In this document: piece after piece, positions 52,069 to 61,564 of the stretch
How positions within the stretch are numbered: position 1 is the stretch's first letter
Layout: each line of letters opens with the position of its first letter
NCBI GenBank assembly: GCA_910578845.1
Contig: CAJTSL010000008.1
Location: 1 to 64,000 of the forward strand
Direction of reading: 5' to 3'
Length of the DNA: 64,000 nt
DNA from: an uncultured Lachnospiraceae bacterium
GTDB taxonomy: Bacteria > Bacillota > Clostridia > Lachnospirales > Lachnospiraceae
The notes under the pieces: model-generated
Database searches by the model: none
What the model was told of the DNA's origin: nothing
Seen by the model: the letters and a program-made list of their open reading frames with translations, nothing else
Program-made: the position numbers and the translations under genes

Positions 52069-53598
52069 ATGGAAAAATGGACGGGGGAAAATAGTGCTTT
52101 TTTGAGAATCGGATTTGGTGGCATCTTTTTGCTCACCAACTCTATCGTCTTGCTTTGGGCCGATCTGGCAGGCAAGGTGATGGGCGCTTTAGAGACGGGA
52201 AATGAAATAAACGGGTCAATTTCGCAGTTGGCATGTTTTATGATTCTGTCGATTGGCATCTATATTTTTTTGATTTTTGCCAATAGAAAGCTGATTGCTG
52301 TTTTTGAAAAAGGGATGATTCCTATTCAGGAAAGGTATATCGAACAGGATTTGATGAAATCGGGCAAAAGCAAAAAATACAGCGAGCTTGAATTGATTAA
52401 CCGCGTTTCCGATGACTTGCGGACAGTTGTCAGTTGGTCTTACCAGACAAAAACAGAATTCATTTTGTCTATTGTTTTGCTTTTGGGTATTTTTTTATAC
52501 TTAAGCCATTTCTCAATCGTATTGGCAATTGCGATTTATGCGATCATGTTTGTGAATTTACTGATCCCGGTGTTATATAATAAACATATGGTTGCTGACT
52601 ATAGCCAGGTCATGCAGGCAAACGACAACTGGGCTAAGCGATTACAAGAGGGGATCGAAAATTATGCCGGCATCAAAGGCCTGAATGCAGAAACAGAGTA
52701 TCATAAAATATATGAAAAGGAAGTTCTCAATTTTGTGGGAGCCGTGAAAATGGCAAACAGGACTGCACATATGGAAATGGGATTGAAAAGCGGTATGAAT
52801 CAGTTTTCAAATTATGCCGGGTACATAGCAGCCGGGTTTTTTGTCGTATCAGGGCAGATCGACCTGGCTACGGTAGCCAGGAGCGTATTGTTAATCCCGC
52901 TTATCCAAAATATTTTATCTTTGGTGATGGAGAAATATGTTCATCGGAGAAAGGTAATTGTATCGAAACAAAGATTAATGGAATTTACAGGAAAGGGAAT
53001 GTATGGAGATAAAGTACCGGCATCTTATGATATGCAGATCAAACATTTGGAGTTTGATTTTGAGGATCATAAGCTCTTCCATGATCTGAATTATGAAATG
53101 AAAACGGGAGAGAAAGTGATTATAAAAGGGGAAAATGGAGCTGGCAAAAGTACTTTGCTCAAATTGCTGACCGGATTTTATGAGATGCAGGGAGGGGAAA
53201 TAAGAATTGGCGGTGTTTGCCATAAGGATATCCGTGAAGACTGGATCGTATCCAATATTTTCTATCTTCCTCAGAACAATTTGTTCATTCCGGGAACGGT
53301 GGAAGAAAATCTGAGGCTCAGAGGAATCGATACCGCTGTGGTTGAAAAATCATACTTGTCCAAAAACATTAAGGAGTTATCGGAAGGGCAAAAGAAAAAG
53401 ATCGTTTTAGAGGAATTGTACCGGACGGATAAGAAAATATTGCTATTAGATGAACCGGAGAACCATCTGGATACGGCTGTGTTGAATGAATTGGCCACAT
53501 TCCTGGAAAACGAAAAAAGAACGGTCATTATTGTCAGCCATGTAGATGCATTTGATTCCATGGCAGATAAAATCTGGAGATTAGAAAAAGAGTCATGA
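52069..53598 (+). CDS. ABC half-transporter (membrane domain plus ATPase), subunit 1
   Basis: A 509-residue fused permease/ATPase. Membrane segments occupy the first ~330 residues (GGIFLLTNSIVLLWADLAG, FILSIVLLLGIFLYLSHFSI). The ATPase has Walker A GENGAGKST near 354, signature LSEGQKKKIV near 437 and Walker B ILLLDEPENHLD near 458. The signature is LSEGQ rather than LSGGQ. GGAGGGGGGAG lies upstream of ATG 52069, so the longer frame from 51967 is rejected. It pairs with the next gene as a heterodimeric exporter. Substrate unknown; this type often exports peptides or lipids. Confidence 0.88.
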   Translation: MEKWTGENSAFLRIGFGGIFLLTNSIVLLWADLAGKVMGALETGNEINGSISQLACFMILSIGIYIFLIFANRKLIAVFEKGMIPIQERYIEQDLMKSGKSKKYSELELINRVSDDLRTVVSWSYQTKTEFILSIVLLLGIFLYLSHFSIVLAIAIYAIMFVNLLIPVLYNKHMVADYSQVMQANDNWAKRLQEGIENYAGIKGLNAETEYHKIYEKEVLNFVGAVKMANRTAHMEMGLKSGMNQFSNYAGYIAAGFFVVSGQIDLATVARSVLLIPLIQNILSLVMEKYVHRRKVIVSKQRLMEFTGKGMYGDKVPASYDMQIKHLEFDFEDHKLFHDLNYEMKTGEKVIIKGENGAGKSTLLKLLTGFYEMQGGEIRIGGVCHKDIREDWIVSNIFYLPQNNLFIPGTVEENLRLRGIDTAVVEKSYLSKNIKELSEGQKKKIVLEELYRTDKKILLLDEPENHLDTAVLNELATFLENEKRTVIIVSHVDAFDSMADKIWRLEKES

Positions 53599-53629
53599 TG
53601 GCATCCAAAGCGGAAGAAAGGAAGGGCAT

Positions 53630-55216
53630 ATGATAAATAAGTGGAAGTGGATCGGCAGGCTGAAAAAAGCTATCTTATTCCGAGTTGCGAATTACATTTT
53701 AATCGGCTTAATGGGCATGTTTATTGCCTTTGTCTTTTCAGATCTGACGGATAAATTTATAAACGGAGATTACCGTCATATCGAACTGATATTTCTACAG
53801 ATGATAGCGGCTTTGCTTATTACCTGTTTTTTGATCCCTGTTTTGAAGTATCAAGAAGATAACCTTATGGAAAAGCAGAGCAGTGAGGTGGATGTCGCTT
53901 TTTTTAAGGAATTTTTGGAACAGAAGAACTATTTTATATCAGAGAAAGATTATGGAAAGTATATAAACATATTATGGGGGGATTTTCCTTGCTATAGAAT
54001 GAATCTTATTTTTATCGTGTCTTATTTTACGGCAGGGACAATAACCGTTCTGGTCTCGGTTGGCATAATTGCGCAATATCATATCGGGTTTGCGCTTCTG
54101 GCCATCGTGATCAGTGTCATCATCCTTACCTTACCGTTGTCGTTCCAGGCAAAATTAGAAGGAAGGAATGAAGAAAAGTCACGCCAGGAAGACGGCGTTG
54201 TAGAAAATATGAAGAATATTTTTGCCAATGTCGAGTATATACGGTTAGAAAAACAAAGATCTATTGTCGGGAGCATATTAAAACCGGTACAGGACAAATA
54301 CGCCATGGCAGTTATTTCCTACGAAAAATTAGAAAACATATTAACTTATCTGGTAAATCTTGTTCTCTTATGTATTGAGATCTTAATCTATGCAGCCGGT
54401 TGTTATATGATTTCATTGGGAAACATTGATATTGCAGCATTTGTTAAAGTCGTGCTTATGATATCAGTGACCAAAAATGGCGTGAGCTGGCTCATAGAAG
54501 GGGTTCAGTGTATCCATGACATTCAAAACAGCAAGAAAAGAATCGAAACGATCCTATTAGAAAATGATGGGACAAAAGGAGAATCATTAAGCAGCCTGCA
54601 TCATCTTGTTTTGAAGAATGTATGTTTTGAGTATGCAGAAAACAATACCCAAATCGCATATCCCGATATTGTCTTGGAAGAAAAAAATGTTTATCATCTT
54701 GTAGGCAAAAACGGTGCGGGCAAATCTACTTTGTTAAAAATACTAGAGAAATATTATTACGATTATGAAGGTAATATTTTGGTCAATGGGGAACAGAAGC
54801 TTAAGGACATTGATGAAAAGGACTGGCATCATTTCGTTGCTTATATCCCCCAGAAGCCGTTATTATTTCATATGAGCATCAGGGATAACATCCTATTGGG
54901 CAACCAAAATGTTGACTGGGATCTATATGAAAAATTAATGAACGATTTTAGGATCAAGGAGATAGAGGATAAAATAGTCGGATTTGGAGGAGAAGGCATA
55001 TCCGGAGGAGAGGCACAGAGCATTTCGATCGTAAGGGCATTACTACGGAAATCTTCCATGATCCTGGCGGATGAGCCATATAATACGTTAGATGGCAGCC
55101 GTAAAGATATGTTTAATCAATACATAGACATGCTGGATACTGTCATGTTTATCATTGTTTCCCATCAGGCGTTTCAGATTGACAGGACGATTCATACTAT
55201 GGAAGTCGGAATGTAG
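53630..55216 (+). CDS. ABC half-transporter (membrane domain plus ATPase), subunit 2
   Basis: A 528-residue fused permease/ATPase. Membrane segments include YILIGLMGMFIAFVFSDL and FALLAIVISVIILTLPLSF. The ATPase has Walker A GKNGAGKSTLLKI near 360, signature ISGGEAQSISIVRALL near 458 and Walker B SMILADEPYNTLD near 481. It follows subunit 1 after 31 bases with its own GAAAGGAAGG site. No peptidase domain, precursor peptide or modifying enzyme is seen in either subunit or nearby. Confidence 0.88.
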   Translation: MINKWKWIGRLKKAILFRVANYILIGLMGMFIAFVFSDLTDKFINGDYRHIELIFLQMIAALLITCFLIPVLKYQEDNLMEKQSSEVDVAFFKEFLEQKNYFISEKDYGKYINILWGDFPCYRMNLIFIVSYFTAGTITVLVSVGIIAQYHIGFALLAIVISVIILTLPLSFQAKLEGRNEEKSRQEDGVVENMKNIFANVEYIRLEKQRSIVGSILKPVQDKYAMAVISYEKLENILTYLVNLVLLCIEILIYAAGCYMISLGNIDIAAFVKVVLMISVTKNGVSWLIEGVQCIHDIQNSKKRIETILLENDGTKGESLSSLHHLVLKNVCFEYAENNTQIAYPDIVLEEKNVYHLVGKNGAGKSTLLKILEKYYYDYEGNILVNGEQKLKDIDEKDWHHFVAYIPQKPLLFHMSIRDNILLGNQNVDWDLYEKLMNDFRIKEIEDKIVGFGGEGISGGEAQSISIVRALLRKSSMILADEPYNTLDGSRKDMFNQYIDMLDTVMFIIVSHQAFQIDRTIHTMEVGM

Positions 55217-55564
55217 CATTTTTAAAAAGGTAGCATATTTAAAATGAGTGAGGTAGGGAGGAAGTTTCCCGATAACAGGGAGTGTTACATTCATATAATG
55301 TTACATTATATATAGAAGAAACTGGGAAGAAGCAGCATACTTTTCCGGATGGTATTATCTTTCTGAACATTATCTCCGATAATATGATAGAGATTTATGT
55401 GAGCAGGAGAAGCCAGTTGGTTCTGTCTAATAGTCCGGATCTGAAGTAGAGAATATGGAATACCGCATATAAAACATACACCCGAATATTGACATAACCG
55501 CGACCTCTTGTTAGAATAAGGCATATATCTATTTTTGTTTGCATATTATCTAGGAGGAATCGGT
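55217..55564 (+). other. Intergenic region with promoter and a possible 23-residue peptide frame
   Basis: The 348 bases after the ABC genes contain an AT-rich stretch and one small frame at 55244-55315 (MSEVGRKFPDNRECYIHIML then HYI). It starts 13 bases after AAAGG, a weak site, so it is only a possible small peptide. The hybrid kinase promoter lies at 55489-55517. Nothing else was seen. Confidence 0.35.
55489..55517 (+). promoter_or_regulatory. Promoter of the hybrid kinase gene
   Basis: TTGACA (55489-55494), 17 bp spacer, TAGAAT (55512-55517), about 47 bp before the start. Confidence 0.75.
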
Positions 55565-58500
55565 ATGTATCAGTGCCATATTCAATTCTATTTAGCAGGT
55601 GGGCAGTGCAGTGCATTTGAAGTAATAAAAGGAATGCCTGCACTGGAACATTTTGTACATGAATTTTGGGAAAGTGATGAGCCACAGGCGGAGTTAATGG
55701 CTAAAGCAGATATTATTTTTATGAATTTGCAGAATAAGAGCCAGGAAGAAACTTTGTCTGTTTTTGGCATGCATCAAATGGAGACGGCAGAGCTTGTGCT
55801 ACTGATAGATGCGCAGCAGGCTGCATCTTTGGCAGCTTATTATCCGAAGATCCATGATATGTGGACAATGCCCATGTCAGAGGAAGAAGTACGTTTCCGT
55901 TTTCTACGGTGGCAGAATGCTTACAAGATGGGGAAGGACTATTGGCAGACGAGCCAATATCTGGAAGCTACCATCAATAATATTCCTAATCTTGTCTGGT
56001 ATAAGGATAAGGATGGCATTCATGAAAAAGTGAATGACAGTTTCTGTAAGACAGTGAACAAAACGAAAGAACAGGTAGAAGGACAGGGACATGCGTATAT
56101 CTGGGATGTGGAACAGGATGATCCGGCATGTATAGAATCGGAACGGGAAGTCATGACGAGAAGAAAGACTTTCATTTCCGAAGAAGTGATCCAGACCGGA
56201 GAGGGCATGAGGACACTTACAACCTATAAATCCCCATTATATAATTGCGATGGCAGTGTTATGGGAACAGTAGGCGTAGCGATTGATATCACCCAGGAAC
56301 GCGCGTATGAGGCGGAGATTGTCCAGAAGAACCAGTCTTTAGAGACTATTTTTACTACAATAGATTGCGGCGTCATACGTCATACGCTAGATGGGTCACG
56401 TGTGCTCAGTATCAACAGGGCAGCGTTAGAGATTTTAGGATACGAGTCATATGATGATCTTATGGATGAAGGATTCGACTGGGTAGCGGCAACCGTATTG
56501 GAAGAAGATAAAGCAAGGCTTCAGGAAAGCATAAAGACGTTGCAGAAAGTCGGCGACAGCGTCAGCGTGGAGTACCGCGTTAGACGCAAAGACGGCGAGA
56601 TCCTTCATGTTATGGGCAATGTGAAACTCCTAAAGGAGAAAGGGGAACTGATTTACCAGCGATTCCTTCTAGACTGTACAGCGCAGAAATTACAGGAGAA
56701 GAAGAAGGAGAGACACCAGAAAGAACTGATCCAGGCATTGGGCATAGATTACAGCCTTGTCTTTTTCTTCGACCTGGATACGGGCATGGGAATGCTCCTT
56801 AGGAATGATGAAAGCATTGTGGGTGTATTTGACATTGCGGACGACGGCATGATATTGCTGGATCGGGGATTAGAGAATTACATACAGAAATTCGTATATG
56901 AGGATGATAGAGAAACCATTCGTCAAAGTTTTTCACTACAGGCGCTTAGGGATGAACTGGCGGAGAAGAATATATATTATACAAACTACCGTGTGTTAAA
57001 GGACGGGAAAGTAGCATATTTCCAGATGAAAGCCGTCCGCACAGGCAAGGAAGGCAGCGGAGTCGTGCTTGGCATGCGGAGCGTCGATGAAGAGACCCGC
57101 AGGGAAATGGAGCAGAAGACGCTCTTAGAAGATGCTCTTTCACAAGCAAACAGGGCAAGCAAAGCGAAGAGTGTGTTCCTCTCTAACATGTCGCATGATA
57201 TCCGTACCCCGATGAATGCGATTGTCGGGTTTACCAATCTTGCGGTTACGCATATAAACAACAAGGAACAAGTAGAAGAATACCTGAAGAAGATCATGAC
57301 ATCGGGAAATCATCTATTAAGCCTGATCAACGATGTCTTAGATATGAGCCATATTGAGAGCGGCAAGATCCATCTGGAAGAAAAGCCATGCAGCCTGCCG
57401 GATATCCTAAACGGCTTGCGCAATATCCTACAGGCGGATATTAATGCGAAGCAGCTTGAGCTGCAAATAGATACGGTAGATGTGTTTGATGAAGACATTT
57501 ATTGTGATAAGTTAAGGCTCAATCAGGTATTGCTGAATCTGCTCAGCAATTCGGTCAAATATACGGGGCCGGGCGGCACGGTCAGCTTGCGGATTACGGA
57601 AAAGGCCGGAGCGCCGGCAGGATATGCCAGATATGAGTTCGATATCAAAGATACCGGCTATGGGATGAGCAAGGAGTTTGTGGAGCATATCTTCGAGCCG
57701 TTCGAGAGAGAGAAGACATCAACGAACAGCGGCATCCAGGGAACCGGGCTTGGCATGGCGATCACCAAGAATATTGTAGATATGATGAACGGCACGATTT
57801 CTGTCAAGAGTGAACTGGGCGTTGGCTCAGAATTCACAGTGGCATTTACGTTCCGTCTATATGCCGGGACGAAGGAACAGCAGGTGATACCTGAACTGGA
57901 AGGGTGTAGGGCGCTTGTGGTAGATGATGATTTCAATACATGTGACAGCGTATCTTATATGTTGGGGCAGCTTGGGATCCATGCCGAGTGGACAATGTCG
58001 GGGAAAGAAGCCGTGCTCAGGGCGCGCCAGGCAAGCACGCGCGGAGACGGTTACGACGCTTATATCATAGACTGGCTGTTGCCGGATATGAACGGCGTTG
58101 AGGTGACGCGAAGGATCCAGAAAGAGGTAGGGGGGAAGGCGCCTGTTATCATCTTAAGCGCATATGATTGGTCCGACATTGAGGAAGAAGCAAAAGATGC
58201 CGGCGTTGTAGCATTTTGTAACAAACCATTGTTCTTGTCGGAATTAAGGCGTAGCTTGCAGTCAATTATCAAGTCGGATGATAATAGCAAGCATGGAAAG
58301 AAGAAAGAAAAGGTGCGCTCAGGCAGGATCTTGCTGGCGGAAGATGTGGAACTGAATCAGGAGATTGCCATTGCGATCTTAGGCGATGCAGGTTTTACCA
58401 CGGAAGTTGCCGGGAACGGGCGGATAGCGGTAGATATGCTGAAGAATTCCGAACCCGGTTATTACAAGCTGATCTTAATGGATGTCCAGATGCCGGTGAT

Positions 58501-58696
58501 GAACGGATATGAAGCGACGGATGAAATCCGTAAACTAGAGAACCCAGAGCTAGCGTCTATTCCGATTATTGCCATGACGGCTAACGCTTTCGAAGAAGAT
58601 AAGCAGGAAGCGTTAAAATGTGGGATGAACAGCCATATAGCGAAGCCGATTGACATCCAGAAACTGTTTGAGACGTTGGATGCGATATTATCTTGA
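55565..58696 (+). CDS. Hybrid sensor histidine kinase with two receiver domains
   Basis: A 1043-residue cytoplasmic protein. Order: a degenerate receiver-like N-terminal domain (about 1-120), a PAS domain (about 130-250, IPNLVWYKDKDGIHEKVNDS), a second PAS (about 260-380), a third sensor-like segment, HisKA with SNMSHDIRTPMNAIVGF (His544), an ATPase domain (NQVLLNLLSNSVKYTG, GTGLGMAITKNIVDMM), then receivers 1 (YIIDWLLPDMNGVEV, about 780-900) and 2 (LILMDVQMPVMNGYE, about 920-1040). It has no membrane segment, so it senses a soluble signal. AGGAGG precedes ATG 55565. It may pass phosphate to the HD-GYP regulators downstream. Confidence 0.93.
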   Translation: MYQCHIQFYLAGGQCSAFEVIKGMPALEHFVHEFWESDEPQAELMAKADIIFMNLQNKSQEETLSVFGMHQMETAELVLLIDAQQAASLAAYYPKIHDMWTMPMSEEEVRFRFLRWQNAYKMGKDYWQTSQYLEATINNIPNLVWYKDKDGIHEKVNDSFCKTVNKTKEQVEGQGHAYIWDVEQDDPACIESEREVMTRRKTFISEEVIQTGEGMRTLTTYKSPLYNCDGSVMGTVGVAIDITQERAYEAEIVQKNQSLETIFTTIDCGVIRHTLDGSRVLSINRAALEILGYESYDDLMDEGFDWVAATVLEEDKARLQESIKTLQKVGDSVSVEYRVRRKDGEILHVMGNVKLLKEKGELIYQRFLLDCTAQKLQEKKKERHQKELIQALGIDYSLVFFFDLDTGMGMLLRNDESIVGVFDIADDGMILLDRGLENYIQKFVYEDDRETIRQSFSLQALRDELAEKNIYYTNYRVLKDGKVAYFQMKAVRTGKEGSGVVLGMRSVDEETRREMEQKTLLEDALSQANRASKAKSVFLSNMSHDIRTPMNAIVGFTNLAVTHINNKEQVEEYLKKIMTSGNHLLSLINDVLDMSHIESGKIHLEEKPCSLPDILNGLRNILQADINAKQLELQIDTVDVFDEDIYCDKLRLNQVLLNLLSNSVKYTGPGGTVSLRITEKAGAPAGYARYEFDIKDTGYGMSKEFVEHIFEPFEREKTSTNSGIQGTGLGMAITKNIVDMMNGTISVKSELGVGSEFTVAFTFRLYAGTKEQQVIPELEGCRALVVDDDFNTCDSVSYMLGQLGIHAEWTMSGKEAVLRARQASTRGDGYDAYIIDWLLPDMNGVEVTRRIQKEVGGKAPVIILSAYDWSDIEEEAKDAGVVAFCNKPLFLSELRRSLQSIIKSDDNSKHGKKKEKVRSGRILLAEDVELNQEIAIAILGDAGFTTEVAGNGRIAVDMLKNSEPGYYKLILMDVQMPVMNGYEATDEIRKLENPELASIPIIAMTANAFEEDKQEALKCGMNSHIAKPIDIQKLFETLDAILS

Positions 58697-58781
58697 TCCC
58701 ATAAATATTACCATATGGGAGAAGGCCGGAGAATTCCCAGATATTTCACGAAAAATTCTCTTATATTTTAAATACTAGTTG

Positions 58782-58810
58782 TTGACAATTGTGAGGTAAT
58801 AATGTTATTT
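58782..58810 (+). promoter_or_regulatory. Candidate promoter of the HD-GYP regulator
   Basis: TTGACA (58782-58787), 17 bp spacer, TTATTT (58805-58810). The -35 is perfect; the -10 is weak. Confidence 0.5.
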
Positions 58811-58846
58811 TAATAACAGTGGATGTTTAAGGAGATGTGGGATAAT

Positions 58847-59944
58847 ATGTATACGGAAAAAAAGAAAAAACAAATTTTGATTGTTGATGATGAAGAAGTA
58901 AACAGAGAGATTTTGAAAGAGATGTTCCGTGATGGGACATATGAGCTGATCGAAGCCGAAGACGGGGAAGCAGCCATTGAGAAATTGAAGACGAATGACC
59001 GCATCATCATGGTTCTGCTTGATATTGTCATGCCGATCATGGATGGATTCGGCGTCCTGGCATACATGGATCAGCAGAAATTGCTGAATGATATTCCTGT
59101 CATCCTGATTACAAGCGAGGATGCATTAGACAGTGAAGACCAGGCATATTCTTATGGCGTTGCCGATGTTATACATAAACCGTTCTATCCTCACATTGTG
59201 AAGAGAAGAAGTAATAATATCATAGAGTTGTACCAACATAAATATCATATGGAACAGCGCCTGAAAGAGCAGGAAGAAGAAATCAGGGAGCAGGAGAAGA
59301 AGATCCGTGAGAATTCCGAGTTTATGATTGAAACGCTCAGCTCTGTTGTGGAAGCGAGAAGCGCAGAAACAGGGGAACATACGAGACGGATCAAATATTT
59401 CACGAGGATCATGCTGAAATATCTGATGAAATATTTCCCGAAATATGGCATTACGCAGGAGCAGATTGATGAGATTGCCAGAGCATCAGCGCTGCATGAT
59501 ATTGGAAAGATCGGTATTCCAGATGCCATTTTATTAAAACCGGGACGCTTAACGCCGGAAGAATTTGAGATCATGAAGACACATACGACGATTGGCTGCG
59601 AAATCTTGGAAAAGTCCTATAAGGATCAGACCAGTGAGTTCTATCGTTATTCTTATGATATTTGTAGATATCACCATGAGAGATGGGATGGGAAAGGTTA
59701 TCCCGACCATTTGGCAGGGGATGAGATACCGATTTACACGCAGGTTGTTGCTATAGCTGATGTTTATGACGCGTTGGTAAGCCCTAGAGTTTATAAGAGC
59801 GCATATGCGAACAGCATGGCATATGAAATGATTATGAATGGTGAATGTGGCCAGTTCTCACCGGATGTATTGGAATGTTTTGCGCTTGCTAAGGAAGATT
59901 TCTTCAATATTGTGGAAGTAATCAAGATGTTTGACTTTGCATAA
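58847..59944 (+). CDS. Receiver-HD-GYP response regulator (c-di-GMP phosphodiesterase)
   Basis: A 365-residue RpfG-type protein. Receiver: QILIVDDEEVNREILKEMF with phospho-Asp59 in MVLLDIVMPIMDGFGV. After a charged coiled coil (EQRLKEQEEEIREQEKKIRE) the HD-GYP domain has all motifs: GEHTRRIKYF, HDIGK at 217-221 (ALHDIGKIGIPD), KTHTTIGCEIL and HHERWDGKGYPDH from about 276. It should degrade c-di-GMP when phosphorylated, opposing the GGDEF protein upstream. ATG 58847 follows AAGGAG. Confidence 0.93.
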   Translation: MYTEKKKKQILIVDDEEVNREILKEMFRDGTYELIEAEDGEAAIEKLKTNDRIIMVLLDIVMPIMDGFGVLAYMDQQKLLNDIPVILITSEDALDSEDQAYSYGVADVIHKPFYPHIVKRRSNNIIELYQHKYHMEQRLKEQEEEIREQEKKIRENSEFMIETLSSVVEARSAETGEHTRRIKYFTRIMLKYLMKYFPKYGITQEQIDEIARASALHDIGKIGIPDAILLKPGRLTPEEFEIMKTHTTIGCEILEKSYKDQTSEFYRYSYDICRYHHERWDGKGYPDHLAGDEIPIYTQVVAIADVYDALVSPRVYKSAYANSMAYEMIMNGECGQFSPDVLECFALAKEDFFNIVEVIKMFDFA

Positions 59945-59957
59945 AAAAAGAATAGTA

Positions 59958-59993
59958 GGCAGCAAAGAAATAAGATTTTTTTGCTGCCTTTTA
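59958..59993 (+). terminator. Probable terminator after the HD-GYP gene
   Basis: GGCAGCAAA (59958-59966) pairs with TTTGCTGCC (59980-59988), followed by TTTTAG. The T-run is short. Confidence 0.6.
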
Positions 59994-60048
59994 GTATTCG
60001 ATGTGGCTCCACGCCGGAGACACATCTATTGTGTAGGGGGAAAATAGG

Positions 60049-61476
60049 ATGGATTGGAGCAAAAATGGCATGTTTCCAATTGAAGACGCATTGGAAATGA
60101 TTTTTGTATTTGACCGGGCGGGCGTTATTTCTTATGCGAATACCGCAGCTAAGCTGAAGCTGGAATATGAAGAAGATTTGTGCGGCAGGCGCATTAGTGA
60201 TGTTTTCCCTGGGACGTTTAAGGCGACAGAAGATGGTTTTGAGACGGACTATCAGTTTGGAAGCGAATTGTGCAGTCTTGTGGCATATCGTAAGAATCTT
60301 ACCTGTTTTCCAGTAGAAGCCAGAATCATAGAAAGCAATGATGCACAAGATGTTTATATCTGTATGGCGAACGATATACTGGAAAAGGAGCATTTAAACC
60401 GGGAAATCACCCATGTAAAGCAGGAAGCGGAGCAGGCTCTGAAAGTAAAATCAGAGTTTGTCGCTAACGTGACACATGAACTGCGTACCCCGGTGAATGG
60501 CGTGCTTGGCAATACGAGGGAATTACTTGCCGAAGTAACGGATGAACATATCATGAAGTATTTGCGATTGATCGAGCGTTGCTGTGACGACATGAATAAG
60601 ATTATCAATAATATCTTAGATTTCTCCAAATTAGAAGCTGGAAAATTCACGCTAGAACCGAGAAAATTCCATTTCCGGAATATGCTTGATTACGCCAGAT
60701 CGCAACATATTAATAAACTGACAGAAAAGGGCCTTGGATTTTTTATGACGGTATCACCGCAGATACCAGAGCATATTATAGGAGATGAGCTGCGCATTGT
60801 GCAGATCCTGAATAACTTGTTATCCAACGCCTTAAAGTTTACGACCGTAGGCAAGATTACAGTCGAGGTGGTAAAAACAGCACAAGTAAAAGATAAAATA
60901 GAACTCTTTTTTATAGTCAAAGACACTGGCATCGGGATTGATAAGGCTGACAAGGACAAATTATTCCAGAGCTTCTCACAAGTAGATGCTTCTATTTCCA
61001 GGAAATATGGCGGCACGGGCCTTGGACTGAATATCTGTAAGCAGCTTACAGAGCTGATGGGAGGCAAGATTGAAGTAGAAAGCGAGAAGAATAAAGGGAC
61101 GACGTTTTCTTTCTCTATTTGGGTCGGGATCTGTGAAGAAGAGGAAATGCCTGCCCAGGTAGACGGGGATAATGCAAAAGCCAATCTGTTTGCGATGGGG
61201 CCTCAGGATGATGGCACTGACAATACAGAGAACATGATGCAGTATGGCACGCCTGAGAATAAGGAAGCATTGAAGAAGAACCTCTCGAAACTGATTCTTT
61301 GTGTGGAAATGGAGAATTGGGAGAAGGCTGAGATGTTTATGGAGACTGTAAGGCAGTTGACACAGACTGCGCCTCGTGAAGTGAGCCGGGTCATTTTGAA
61401 ATTGAAAATGGCAGTCCAAAAGGAAAGCTATGAAAAGGTGAATGCCGGTTACGAAGAGCTGAGCAGTTTCTTATAG
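60049..61476 (+). CDS. PAS-containing histidine kinase
   Basis: A 475-residue cytoplasmic kinase. N-terminal PAS (ALEMIFVFDRAGVISYANTA), HisKA with FVANVTHELRTPVNGVLGN (His143), and an ATPase domain (LRIVQILNNLLSNALKFTTV, GGTGLGLNICKQLTELMGGK). After residue ~370 comes a helical tail of about 100 residues (ALKKNLSKLILCVEMENWEK) that may act as a phosphotransfer or dimer domain. It is followed by a receiver protein with a degenerate HD domain, a plausible partner. AGGGGG precedes the ATG. Confidence 0.9.
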   Translation: MDWSKNGMFPIEDALEMIFVFDRAGVISYANTAAKLKLEYEEDLCGRRISDVFPGTFKATEDGFETDYQFGSELCSLVAYRKNLTCFPVEARIIESNDAQDVYICMANDILEKEHLNREITHVKQEAEQALKVKSEFVANVTHELRTPVNGVLGNTRELLAEVTDEHIMKYLRLIERCCDDMNKIINNILDFSKLEAGKFTLEPRKFHFRNMLDYARSQHINKLTEKGLGFFMTVSPQIPEHIIGDELRIVQILNNLLSNALKFTTVGKITVEVVKTAQVKDKIELFFIVKDTGIGIDKADKDKLFQSFSQVDASISRKYGGTGLGLNICKQLTELMGGKIEVESEKNKGTTFSFSIWVGICEEEEMPAQVDGDNAKANLFAMGPQDDGTDNTENMMQYGTPENKEALKKNLSKLILCVEMENWEKAEMFMETVRQLTQTAPREVSRVILKLKMAVQKESYEKVNAGYEELSSFL

Positions 61477-61564
61477 GGAGCATGGAACGGATGTACTGGT
61501 AAAGGCATAGAAAGGGATTGCGTGTCAGGAAATTAAAATTTGGCTGAAGGGGGGATATCAGCAA

